A stretch of DNA of 64,000 nt from an uncultured Flavobacteriales bacterium (lineage in GTDB: Bacteria > Bacteroidota > Bacteroidia > Flavobacteriales_D > Crocinitomicaceae): positions 310,001 to 374,000 of the forward strand of contig CAJXJK010000001.1 of assembly GCA_913054135.1 (NCBI GenBank). The letters are read 5' to 3'. Shown piece after piece: positions 41,304 through 50,378 of the stretch. The position numbers and the translations under genes were made by a program. Within the stretch, counting starts at the first letter, position 1; each line of letters starts with the position of its first letter. The notes below the pieces were generated by a model. That model was not told where the DNA came from. It saw only the letters and a program-made list of their open reading frames with translations, and ran no database searches.

Positions 41304-41360
41304 CTTGCTTAAATCAAAAGCAAGTTTATATTAGTTTTGCATCTGCTTGACCTTTTCAGA

Positions 41361-44279
41361 ATGAATAACACATTTCTTTTTCTTCTTCTCTTTGTTAGCA
41401 ATATTACCTTGTGTCAACAACCAAGTTTTTACAGAATAGGTGAAGAAGAGTTCTCTGGAGTAGACATCTACGGATTATTGCAAGACCGAGATGGCTTCAT
41501 TTGGATTTGTTCAAACAATGGTTTGTTTCGATACAATGGGTATGAATACAAAAGATATAATCATCCAGCAATGAAGAATCAGTCAGTATTTAATCCAACG
41601 CTTGATCTAGACGGCACATTTTATTGCAACAATTTATCCGGGCAGTTTTTCAAGTATCAAGGAGATAGTCTTTCATTGCATTATACACTTCCCGACTCAT
41701 TAAAAACGAGTAACATTCTATTTGATTTTGATAATCAGAATCAAATGATCATTAGTGCAAAAAACATTTTTGAACTGAATAAATATCGGGCCCCAGAACT
41801 GCGAATGATGTTCTCTTCAAATCAAACCGAAATTTCAAAAGACGCAGACGGTGGTCTTATCCTCTTCGATTCGAGGACTAAGGAGATTAAAAGGTTGTAT
41901 AATGGTGAATTATCCAAACCAAACTTCGCAGACACAACAGGGCTAACAATCTCTCAACTAACTGCTTACGCTCAGTTTCGACAGGAAAAAGAAAGAATGT
42001 TGCTCTTGAATTCTTTTGAAGGAGATTATTACAGCTATAATAACAACAAATGGACCAATTTGAATCCAAAAACATCAGAACAGGATAGACCCATATCACT
42101 TGGAATATTAAACCAAAAAGGGGTGTGGATCGCTTACCAAAATAAAGGATGCCGGTCATATGATATTCATGGTAATGAACGTTACAACGGGCAAGTTTTG
42201 TTTCCAGATTATCAGCTGTCCACAGCTATGATTGACGAGGAAAACAATGTTTGGTTGGGGACAATAGGAAAAGGAATACTTATCATACCAGATTTAAAGG
42301 CAGTCGATTTTAACAATATCTCTAGCATACAGAAAGATGATATTAAATCCATTACTTCTGACGGAGAAAATAGTGTTTACCTCTCTGGATTTCAAGGGAA
42401 AATATACCGGTTTCAAGGCTTAGAATATGAAGAGATTCATCAGCACTATCACAAAGTAGAATTCATCCATTATCTCAAAGAGAACAATTCTCTTCTTTTC
42501 AATAATCATCATGGAAAACTAGATGATAACAAATTGGAGTCAATTGAGAAATATTTCACGAGTAGCATAAAAGACCTTTACTCACTAAGTTCTTCAGAAT
42601 TCTTGATTGCCTCAAATATGGGTGCATATCTCTATTCCCTTGCTCCGTACGATTCTACCTATGCGAATCAATTCAAAGGATACGAATCATTTGGTCGGAG
42701 TTCCAATGCGAACATTCTGTCTTTTGAAGTTGGAAGATGCCATGCTATTTCTTATGACTCTTTGAATAAGGAGGTATGGATAGGAACCATAAATGGACTC
42801 GTAGTTATCAACGAGAATACCCAGGAAAATATAGAATATAAGGGGAAAATTCTTGGAGTGATAGATATAGAAATCCTAGAAGACGAAGTTTGGGTTGCCA
42901 CAACAAAATCAGGTATTCTTGTATTTAATGATAAAAAAATCAGTCGGGTGATTAGCGCAGGAAATGGATTGCCATCAAGCAATATCATTTGCATGAAAAA
43001 ATATGGCGATCGGCTGATTATATCTACAGATAAAGGCTTGCAAATAAAGAATCTTGAGACAGGTTTTGATACTTACCTCAACAAAACAAATAGCTTGCGC
43101 TCTAACAGAGTACTGGATCTGGAATTGGTTGATGGATACCTTTGGTTGGTATTTAGTGATGGTGTCCAACGAATACCTCTCAATGAACTCAGCTATAATT
43201 CTCATTCTTCCAATATTTACATAGAGGAAATCACGGTCAATGAAGAGCAGTTCGATCCTGCCAACGAATCGGAATTTGAATATGATCAGAATAAATTCGA
43301 GTTTCGCTTTGTAGCACTTGCCTTTAAACATAGAGGTGAGTTGCAGTATGAATACCGATTAAACGGATTTGAAGAATCATGGAACCGTACAGGCTTTGAA
43401 TCAAATTCAGCGAAATACTCTGCCTTGCCATCTGGGAAATATGAGTTTGAAGCAAGAGCCATCAATGAGAATGGTGTGCGCTCCAATTCAGCAACCTTTA
43501 CTTTTAGCATCTCTCCTCCTTTTTGGACAAGATGGTGGTTCATATTGTTGTGCGCATTTGCCCTCGTTTCTATAGTTGCTATCTATTTCATGATACGCAT
43601 CTCTATCATTAGAAAAAGGCTGGTGCTGGAAAAACAGATCAAAGCTTCTGAGGTTACGGCAATTAAAGCACAGATGAACCCTCACTTCGTCTTTAATGCG
43701 CTTAACTCTGTTCAGGATCTAATCTTACAAAATGACATTCGTGAATCGAATATCTATCTGGGCAAGTTTGCTGATCTAATGCGGAAAACACTTGATTACT
43801 CCTCAAGAGACTTCATTACCTTAGAAGAAGAAATTAATCTTCTGAAGATCTACTTGGATTTGGAGAAGTTACGTTTCGTAGACGACTTTAAAGTCGTCTA
43901 CGAAATTGACCTAGACGAAAATGAAACAGATCATATTTCGATTCCAAGTATGGTTATACAGCCCTATGTTGAAAATGCACTCAAACATGGGCTGTTGCAT
44001 AAAGCAGGCGAGAAAATACTCAACATTAAATTTCAAAGAAAAAAAGATACTTTGTTGGTAGAGGTTAAGGATAATGGAATCGGTAGAAAGCGTTCAACTG
44101 AAATTCAAGAAAGAAGAGAAAAAACACATCATTCTTTTGCCAGTGATGCGATTCAAAAAAGAATTGACCTAGTGAATGAAATGCAAGAAGAAAAAATCAT
44201 ACTTGAAGTGATTGACCTCGCAGAAAATGGACTAGCTTCTGGAACAATAGTGCAGATCAAATTCCCTTTAAAAAAATAG
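41361..44279 (+). CDS. Sensor histidine kinase: beta-propeller + Y_Y_Y + LytS-type kinase
   Basis: LLQDRDGFIWICSNNGLFRYNG propeller repeats; Y_Y_Y-like region; single TM; NPHFVFNALNSVQDLI H-box; PYVENALKHGL N-box. Confidence 0.9.
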   Translation: MNNTFLFLLLFVSNITLCQQPSFYRIGEEEFSGVDIYGLLQDRDGFIWICSNNGLFRYNGYEYKRYNHPAMKNQSVFNPTLDLDGTFYCNNLSGQFFKYQGDSLSLHYTLPDSLKTSNILFDFDNQNQMIISAKNIFELNKYRAPELRMMFSSNQTEISKDADGGLILFDSRTKEIKRLYNGELSKPNFADTTGLTISQLTAYAQFRQEKERMLLLNSFEGDYYSYNNNKWTNLNPKTSEQDRPISLGILNQKGVWIAYQNKGCRSYDIHGNERYNGQVLFPDYQLSTAMIDEENNVWLGTIGKGILIIPDLKAVDFNNISSIQKDDIKSITSDGENSVYLSGFQGKIYRFQGLEYEEIHQHYHKVEFIHYLKENNSLLFNNHHGKLDDNKLESIEKYFTSSIKDLYSLSSSEFLIASNMGAYLYSLAPYDSTYANQFKGYESFGRSSNANILSFEVGRCHAISYDSLNKEVWIGTINGLVVINENTQENIEYKGKILGVIDIEILEDEVWVATTKSGILVFNDKKISRVISAGNGLPSSNIICMKKYGDRLIISTDKGLQIKNLETGFDTYLNKTNSLRSNRVLDLELVDGYLWLVFSDGVQRIPLNELSYNSHSSNIYIEEITVNEEQFDPANESEFEYDQNKFEFRFVALAFKHRGELQYEYRLNGFEESWNRTGFESNSAKYSALPSGKYEFEARAINENGVRSNSATFTFSISPPFWTRWWFILLCAFALVSIVAIYFMIRISIIRKRLVLEKQIKASEVTAIKAQMNPHFVFNALNSVQDLILQNDIRESNIYLGKFADLMRKTLDYSSRDFITLEEEINLLKIYLDLEKLRFVDDFKVVYEIDLDENETDHISIPSMVIQPYVENALKHGLLHKAGEKILNIKFQRKKDTLLVEVKDNGIGRKRSTEIQERREKTHHSFASDAIQKRIDLVNEMQEEKIILEVIDLAENGLASGTIVQIKFPLKK
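43874..43905. repeat. Perfect 32-bp palindrome inside the histidine-kinase ORF
   Basis: TTTCGTAGACGACTTT|AAAGTCGTCTACGAAA, both arms read directly. Confidence 0.97.
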
Positions 44280-44386
44280 TCATACAGTTCATGAACCAAG
44301 AGATACGGCTCATGGATTTATTGTTGTGTACCCTAGATAATCTGGACACATTTGTCAACACAAATTAACACTAGAAAACACAACAA

Positions 44387-45802
44387 ATGAAACGTATTTT
44401 ATTATCTCTTTTAATTTTCGCAACCGTGTTTACGGCAAAAGCACAAGATCAGTATTACCTAAGCAAAGCTATTACGGTTGGCTGTTATGGTGCGAATGCC
44501 TTAACCGACATTAGCAAAAAAGCCTGGATCACTATCAATGGAGATGACGCCATTCTTAAGCTTAAAAGTATTAATTGCACAAAAGAAAAAGAGCTTAAAA
44601 AGATCAGTGCTTTCAGTGCAGAAGGAATTACTGAACTGTATTATAGCACAAGTGATAAAGTTGGATTTTTCAAAGATGCTGACGGAGTCTTTTTCATATT
44701 TAAGAAAAACAGTAGTTCTTACGAAATATTCACAGGCGCAGCAATCGATAAAAAAGAAGCGAAGGAAATTGATTTCAGCGGTAAAAAATCCAAATATGAA
44801 TCTTCTTTATCAGGAATAGATGATGCAATCAAAGCACAAAAAGAAGCGGAAGAAAAACTAGCGGAACAAAAGGAGGAGGAAGAAAAGCTGAAGCAAAAAG
44901 AAGAAGAATTGAGAAAACAACAAGAGTCAATGGGTGAAATGTATAAGGCTCATATGGGCGAAATACTTTTTGTAGAAAAATACATGAGCACTAAAAAAGT
45001 TACTGAAGACAAAGAGACAGACTTTGTGAAGGAGTTTGAACTTGGAAATGATGCACTATACGCTAGAGCTTACCTAACTCCAGAGTTCAAAGGAACAAAA
45101 GGATTCTTAGATATTCGTTTTACAATTGGCAATGTTTCCGTTACCTCTGAGCAGTTGAGGCATGAATATGGACAAGAAGGCAAAAGCAGATACGCAAGTG
45201 TAGGAACCGCAAGTTACTGGGAAAAAGGATTGGTTGGAAACTTCCCTATGGTATCAGCCAAGAAGAAATACTACGGTTCAACCTACAGTATGGCAGAGGA
45301 TGCTTTCAAAATTCTACTAGCTAGAGTAAAGGATAAATTAACGCTTGGATCTTCCCATAAATTAAAAGTAGAATTATACCATGTTGACGAACCCGGTGAA
45401 TATGAGGGTGAGGCTGAAATGACTGGAGAAATCACTATGAAAATCACGAAGAAAAGTGAAAACATATTGAGCTTATTATGCAGATGTCAAGAGCCTGTTA
45501 AAAAGGATGCTGCCATTGAAAAACAAATAAAAGAACTATTGCTTTCAGACGCAGGTATTACTAAGGTTCACAAAGTATGGTTATTATCTAGAGACTACGC
45601 GGTACAAAACAGTTATGGATCTCCAGAGTACAGGTCAATGAATGCTCAGGCCATTGTTACAACCAAAGAGGGATGGATAGTTACTTGGAGAGGTTCGGCG
45701 AAGTACGCATACACTGGCAGTGGATTCTCAGATGTAGCCACTTTTCATAAAAATGATCTTTACATGCCGGTTTCACCGACCTGTATAAGAGGAGCTAAAT
45801 AA
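44387..45802 (+). CDS. Hypothetical secreted protein with central coiled coil
   Basis: Signal peptide MKRILLSLLIFATVFTAKAQ; AQKEAEEKLAEQKEEEEKLKQKEEELRKQQES heptad-like segment; no recognised domain. Confidence 0.65.
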   Translation: MKRILLSLLIFATVFTAKAQDQYYLSKAITVGCYGANALTDISKKAWITINGDDAILKLKSINCTKEKELKKISAFSAEGITELYYSTSDKVGFFKDADGVFFIFKKNSSSYEIFTGAAIDKKEAKEIDFSGKKSKYESSLSGIDDAIKAQKEAEEKLAEQKEEEEKLKQKEEELRKQQESMGEMYKAHMGEILFVEKYMSTKKVTEDKETDFVKEFELGNDALYARAYLTPEFKGTKGFLDIRFTIGNVSVTSEQLRHEYGQEGKSRYASVGTASYWEKGLVGNFPMVSAKKKYYGSTYSMAEDAFKILLARVKDKLTLGSSHKLKVELYHVDEPGEYEGEAEMTGEITMKITKKSENILSLLCRCQEPVKKDAAIEKQIKELLLSDAGITKVHKVWLLSRDYAVQNSYGSPEYRSMNAQAIVTTKEGWIVTWRGSAKYAYTGSGFSDVATFHKNDLYMPVSPTCIRGAK

Positions 45803-45813
45803 CCCAAATGAAA

Positions 45814-45844
45814 AAAAGGAGGCCTATTGAAGGGTCTCCTTTTC
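45814..45844 (+). terminator. Rho-independent terminator between the coiled-coil protein gene and the response-regulator gene
   Basis: AAAAGGAGGCC...GGTCTCCTTTTC stem with one G-U pair. Confidence 0.7.
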
Positions 45845-45853
45845 TTGATTCCT

Positions 45854-45861
45854 TAAATTTG
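45854..45861 (+). promoter_or_regulatory. Candidate Bacteroidota -7 box (TAAATTTG) directly upstream of the response-regulator ATG
   Basis: Matches TAnnTTTG; no convincing -33 box seen. Confidence 0.25.
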
Positions 45862-45867
45862 TGATCA

Positions 45868-46629
45868 ATGTCAAGCATTAAAGCTATCATTATAGATGAT
45901 GAAGAAAGAGCCCGGAGAGTTCTTTCTAACATGCTAGAAAATTTCTGCCCTAATGTTGAGGTTATCAGTAAATGTTCAAATGTCCCGGATGGCGTTTTAG
46001 CAATTAATAAAAATAATCCTGATGTCGTGTTCTTAGATATTGAAATGCCCGATTATTCAGGATTTGAATTAATCGGTTTTTTCAAAGAAGTTGACTTCGA
46101 AATAGTTTTTGTAACGGCATACAGTAAATATGCAATTCAGGCCTTTGAAGTATCCGCAGTTGACTATATCTTAAAGCCTGTTCAATTAGAGCAGCTCGAA
46201 AATGCCATTGAAAAAGTTGGACAAAAGGTTTCAGCATTAAGTATGTTCGACCGTTTAGAAACTTTAAAAACGAATTTATCAACCAACCAAATTCAAAAAA
46301 TTGCTGTTCCTGTAGGTGATGGTTTGATCTTTGTAAAAACAGATGAGATTTCTCACATAGATGCGGACGGGTCTTATTCCAAAATATTCCTAGTAGATGG
46401 ATCCGACATTTTCGTAAGTAAAAAACTTAAATACTTTCAGGAATTACTAAATGGAAAAGGTAGCTTTTACAGAGTTCACCGATCACATCTTGTCAACTTA
46501 AGTTTTGTAAAAAAGTATAATCGCCATCAAGGAAAAGTTATCCTTGAAAACGACATAAAGATCAGTATTTCCAGGGATAAAAAAGTTGCTTTTGAAGATT
46601 CACTTTCAGAATTCCATAAGTCGTATTAG
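45868..46629 (+). CDS. LytTR family response regulator
   Basis: IIDDEERARRVL, VVFLDIEMPDYSGFELI receiver; FYRVHRSHLVNLSFVKKYNR LytTR domain. Confidence 0.92.
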   Translation: MSSIKAIIIDDEERARRVLSNMLENFCPNVEVISKCSNVPDGVLAINKNNPDVVFLDIEMPDYSGFELIGFFKEVDFEIVFVTAYSKYAIQAFEVSAVDYILKPVQLEQLENAIEKVGQKVSALSMFDRLETLKTNLSTNQIQKIAVPVGDGLIFVKTDEISHIDADGSYSKIFLVDGSDIFVSKKLKYFQELLNGKGSFYRVHRSHLVNLSFVKKYNRHQGKVILENDIKISISRDKKVAFEDSLSEFHKSY

Positions 46630-46636
46630 GTTCAGC

Positions 46637-46966
46637 CTAATTCCCCTCAGGTGCAAGTTTAAGAACGATACCATCAATCTCATCCGAGATATGAATTTGA
46701 CATCCTAACCTAGAGTTATCTTCAACAAAAAAGGCCTCATCTAACATGTCTAATTCACTATCAGATTGCTCTGGTAATTCTGTATCAGATTCTAAATAAC
46801 ATTGACATGTTGCACACATTGCCATTCCACCGCATCTCCCTTCAACAGGAAGTTCATAAGAACGACAAACCTCCATCACATTCATGTTCATGTCTGTTGG
46901 AGCTTCTAAATCGTGAGTTACTCCCTCGCGATCAATTATGTGAATGGTTATCATGTTATCTGCCAT
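46637..46966 (-). CDS. 2Fe-2S ferredoxin
   Basis: GRCGGMAMCATCQCYL cluster motif; RLGCQIHISDEIDGIVLKL. Confidence 0.92.
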   Translation of the reverse strand: MADNMITIHIIDREGVTHDLEAPTDMNMNVMEVCRSYELPVEGRCGGMAMCATCQCYLESDTELPEQSDSELDMLDEAFFVEDNSRLGCQIHISDEIDGIVLKLAPEGN

Positions 46967-46996
46967 ACTGCAAATTTAAAAAGAAAAGTAAGCGGA

Positions 46997-48010
46997 TTAT
47001 TCAAATCCATTCACCCCGTTAACGGTGGTATACTTCAATACGTTTTTCTTGTCAGGATAAATTCTAGCAAATGCTGATTGAACAGCAATTGTTCCTTCAT
47101 GGAACCCACAAAGAATCAACTTCAACTTACCTTCATAAGTATTGACATCACCAATGGCATAAATACCAGGACGATTAGTTGAATAGTCTCTTGTATTTAC
47201 TTTAATCGCGTTCTTCTCAATCTCTAATCCCCAATCACCAATAGGACCAAGAGATGGCTTTAATCCAAATAAAGGAACGAAATGATCAGTTGATTTCTCA
47301 ACTGAAGAACCGTCTTTATGTTTGATTTGAACAGCATCTAAAGAACCGTTTCCGTTTAAGCCAACGACCTCAGCTTCTGTAATCAAATTGATTTTTCCAG
47401 CCTCAGCTAAATCCATCACTTTTTGAACCGAATCAAGATGACCTCTAAAAGATGATCTTCTGTGAACCAAAGAAAGTTCAGAAGCGATATTATTCTCAAC
47501 CAAATAAATAGACCAGTCTAGAGCAGAGTCTCCTCCACCTGCAACAACCACCTTTTTATCTTGGTACATTTCAGGATCTTTGATAATATATTCAACACCA
47601 TTATCCTCAAATTTCTCTAGATTTTCAACTGGTGGTTTTCTTGGTTCAAACACACCTAAACCACCCGCAATCATTACAATTGGAGCTTTGTGTTTTGTGC
47701 CTTTATTCGTGGTAACGATAAACATATCGTCTTCTACCTCATCAATTGTCACCGCAGACTCACCTAAGGTGAACCCAGGTTTAAAAGGGGCAGATTGTTC
47801 CATCAATTTATCTACCAACTCACCAGCATCAACCGTAGGATATCCTGGAATGTCATAGATAGGCTTTTTAGGGTAAATCTCTGTTAATTGACCACCAGCT
47901 TGAGGTAAAGAATCAATTAGGTGACACTTTAGCTTTAACAAACCTGCCTCAAAAACTGTGAAGATCCCAACCGGACCAGCACCAATTATAATTATATCTG
48001 TTTCAATCAT
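46997..48010 (-). CDS. Thioredoxin-reductase-like ferredoxin--NADP reductase
   Basis: IIIGAGPVGIFTVFEAGL, VVVAGGGDSALDWSIYL, PGIYAIGDVNTYEGKLKLILCGFHEG. Confidence 0.88.
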   Translation of the reverse strand: MIETDIIIIGAGPVGIFTVFEAGLLKLKCHLIDSLPQAGGQLTEIYPKKPIYDIPGYPTVDAGELVDKLMEQSAPFKPGFTLGESAVTIDEVEDDMFIVTTNKGTKHKAPIVMIAGGLGVFEPRKPPVENLEKFEDNGVEYIIKDPEMYQDKKVVVAGGGDSALDWSIYLVENNIASELSLVHRRSSFRGHLDSVQKVMDLAEAGKINLITEAEVVGLNGNGSLDAVQIKHKDGSSVEKSTDHFVPLFGLKPSLGPIGDWGLEIEKNAIKVNTRDYSTNRPGIYAIGDVNTYEGKLKLILCGFHEGTIAVQSAFARIYPDKKNVLKYTTVNGVNGFE

Positions 48011-48046
48011 TGTTCTAATCTAAATCGATTGCAAAAATACGCAATC

Positions 48047-49213
48047 TTAATATTTTGGTAGTGATGTATCTATTTTATCAGCCCAATCAAGGATTCCGCC
48101 CTCTAAATTATAGAGATTCGTAAACCCATATTTGTCTTGCAACAACTCTATGACGTCTGCGCTTCGTTTTCCTGACCGGCAATGCACCACAACTTTGTAA
48201 TCAGAACTTATTTCATCAACATGTTCTAGTACATCATTTTGCGGAATGAGTTGACCATTGATATTTACAATATCATATTCATAAGGTTCTCGAACGTCAA
48301 TTAATTGAATGTCCTCAGCACCTTCAAGCCAAGTTTTTAAAGTAGCAACATCAATGCCTTTGACATCTTCTCTCTCGACTTTCTTTTCAATACCTAAGCC
48401 ACAAAACTGCTCGTAATCTATCAATTCAGTAATTGTAGGATTCTTTCCGTTTAATGGATTATCAGGATCTTTCTCAATTTTCAATGTTCTAGTCTCAAAA
48501 TTGAGCGCATCAAACAAAAACAATCTGCCAGAGAGGTTATCGCCGACACCTGTAATCACTTTGATTACTTCATTTGCTTGAAGACTTCCCAATATGCCAG
48601 GCAGCACTCCAATTACTCCACCCTCAGCACATGAGGGCACTAATCCTGGAGGTGGTGGTTCTGGAAATAAATCCCTATAATTTGGACCTGTATTTCCATG
48701 CGCATCTTCGTAATTAAAGACCGTCACTTGCCCTTCAAATCTGAAGATAGATGCATACACATTCGGCACCTTTAACAAAACTGACAAATCATTCACCAAG
48801 TATCTAGTCGGAAAATTATCTGTTCCATCTGCAATCACATCATAGTTAGATGTAATTTCAATGGCGTTTTCAGATGTAAAAGTGGTGTTGTAAGTCTTGA
48901 TTTTTATATGCGGATTCTGCGCTTCAATGCGCTCTTTGGCGGCCTCAACTTTGGGTCTACCAATATCAGCTTGTGTAAATAAAACTTGTCTTTGAAGATT
49001 TGAATCTTCCACCACATCAAAATCTACAATACCAATCGTACCGACTCCGGCAGCTGACAAGTATTGTAGCAAGGGAGCTCCAAGCCCGCCTGTACCAATA
49101 ACTAAAACTCTTGCCGCCTTTAACTTTCTCTGACCCTCAATATTGAATTCAGGAATAATCAAATGACGACTATATCGCTCTAGTTCTTCTTTTGAAAATT
49201 TAATATCGCTCAT
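48047..49213 (-). CDS. MoeB/MoeZ-like sulfur-carrier adenylyltransferase with C-terminal rhodanese domain
   Basis: VLVIGTGGLGAPLLQYLSAAGVGTIGIVDFDVVEDSNLQRQ; rhodanese LIDVREPYEYDI...VVHCRSGKRSADVI. Confidence 0.92.
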   Translation of the reverse strand: MSDIKFSKEELERYSRHLIIPEFNIEGQRKLKAARVLVIGTGGLGAPLLQYLSAAGVGTIGIVDFDVVEDSNLQRQVLFTQADIGRPKVEAAKERIEAQNPHIKIKTYNTTFTSENAIEITSNYDVIADGTDNFPTRYLVNDLSVLLKVPNVYASIFRFEGQVTVFNYEDAHGNTGPNYRDLFPEPPPPGLVPSCAEGGVIGVLPGILGSLQANEVIKVITGVGDNLSGRLFLFDALNFETRTLKIEKDPDNPLNGKNPTITELIDYEQFCGLGIEKKVEREDVKGIDVATLKTWLEGAEDIQLIDVREPYEYDIVNINGQLIPQNDVLEHVDEISSDYKVVVHCRSGKRSADVIELLQDKYGFTNLYNLEGGILDWADKIDTSLPKY

Positions 49214-49214
49214 C

Positions 49215-49496
49215 TCACAAAGTTTTGCCTCCAGCAATTGCCGGAATTATACTTATTACATCTTCATCTTTAACAGGCGTCTCTTCGTTTTCTAATGATT
49301 TGATATCTCTATCGCCTAGATAGATTTTCAAAAACGATTGAAGTGTTCCACACTGTTTAAATAGATGTTTACTTAGATCGGGGTGCAATTCTCCTAATTG
49401 AGTAATCGACTCTCCTACCGATTTACCTGAAGTAATAATCTTCGCCTTGTTATCTGTAAATTTACGTAAAGGCGTTGGAATAATTATAGTTGCCAT
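49215..49496 (-). CDS. MoaD/ThiS-family sulfur carrier protein with C-terminal ...AGGKTL
   Basis: MATIIIPTPLRKFTDNKAKIITSGKSVGESITQLGELHPDL...DEDVISIIPAIAGGKTL; stop is one base before the MoeZ-like start. Confidence 0.85.
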   Translation of the reverse strand: MATIIIPTPLRKFTDNKAKIITSGKSVGESITQLGELHPDLSKHLFKQCGTLQSFLKIYLGDRDIKSLENEETPVKDEDVISIIPAIAGGKTL

Positions 49497-49515
49497 AATG
49501 TCTTTCTTATTTTCC

Positions 49516-49665
49516 GGTTCACTTCGAGGATATCTTTTCGTTTTTGACTTGCTTTTCTGGTAACACCAAGGTGAAAGGGACACCCAATTCTTTAGCTATA
49601 CTAACATAAGCAATTCCTGTACTACCGTTTGAAGCATCTAACAACACTTCAAACACACATAAATA
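49516..49665 (-). pseudogene. Remnant of a PLP-dependent cysteine-synthase-like gene
   Basis: Minus-strand translation ...VFEVLLDASNGSTGIAYVSIAKELGVPFTLVLPEKQVKNEKISSK*, resembling the fold-type II Asn/Ser-loop (SxGNTGIALA) region; no N- or C-terminal remainder. Confidence 0.6.
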
Positions 49666-49756
49666 GAAGCATTCCAAAAATATTTTTTTTATGGTAGGGT
49701 AAACACATACTTATGCGGTATACTCATGAAACTAAATATTAATAAAAAATTAAACA

Positions 49757-50320
49757 ATGAAAAAAAGAGTATTAGGAATCGCAATGATCGGAGCAATAGC
49801 TTTAGTGTCTTGCAACAAAGAAGAAAATGAAATTGACTACACAGATTCAATTGGAAGTGAAACAGAAACACTTAGACTACCAGAAGCTGGTTTTGAAATC
49901 GTTGAGTCTTCAGAGTTAAAATCAAGTGCAGATGGAAGATATACTGAAGGAATAATTCAGTACCAAAAGAACGGAGAAATTTTAGCGACTGTTGATTTTG
50001 CGGATGGAACAGATGAAGACCATGCTTCAATTGAACAAGATGGAGACAAGAACGAATGTGAGCTTGAAAAAATGGAAGATGGAAAGAAAGGAAAATTTGG
50101 CAAAAAGAAAAAACCACCATTTAAAAAGGTTATTGTTGAACCAATCGTAAAAACAGATGACTGTGATTACATTGTCTCAGGAATCATGAAGTTTTATGAT
50201 CTCAAAACTGGTAACTGGATTGCCACAGTTGATTTCGGAGATGGAACTTGTGATGATCTAGCCACAAAAGAAACCAAAGAAGGAATTGAAACTTTTTCAA
50301 TAGAAGATTATCATAAATAA
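49757..50320 (+). CDS. Hypothetical lipoprotein with internal duplication
   Basis: Lipobox LVSCNKE; IIQYQKNGEILATVDFADGTDEDHA repeated as IMKFYDLKTGNWIATVDFGDGTCDDLA. Confidence 0.65.
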   Translation: MKKRVLGIAMIGAIALVSCNKEENEIDYTDSIGSETETLRLPEAGFEIVESSELKSSADGRYTEGIIQYQKNGEILATVDFADGTDEDHASIEQDGDKNECELEKMEDGKKGKFGKKKKPPFKKVIVEPIVKTDDCDYIVSGIMKFYDLKTGNWIATVDFGDGTCDDLATKETKEGIETFSIEDYHK

Positions 50321-50330
50321 ACATTAGATT

Positions 50331-50363
50331 AGAGAGTGCTATTCAAGATAGCGCTCTCTTTTT
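50331..50363 (+). terminator. Rho-independent terminator
   Basis: AGAGAGTGCTA...TAGCGCTCTCTTTTT. Confidence 0.85.
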
Positions 50364-50378
50364 AATCAGCCTCACCAC

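Noticed and set aside
44280-44386. GTTCATGAAC palindrome and possible LytTR binding repeats before the coiled-coil protein gene
   Set aside because: Too short and too degenerate to support without a motif model.
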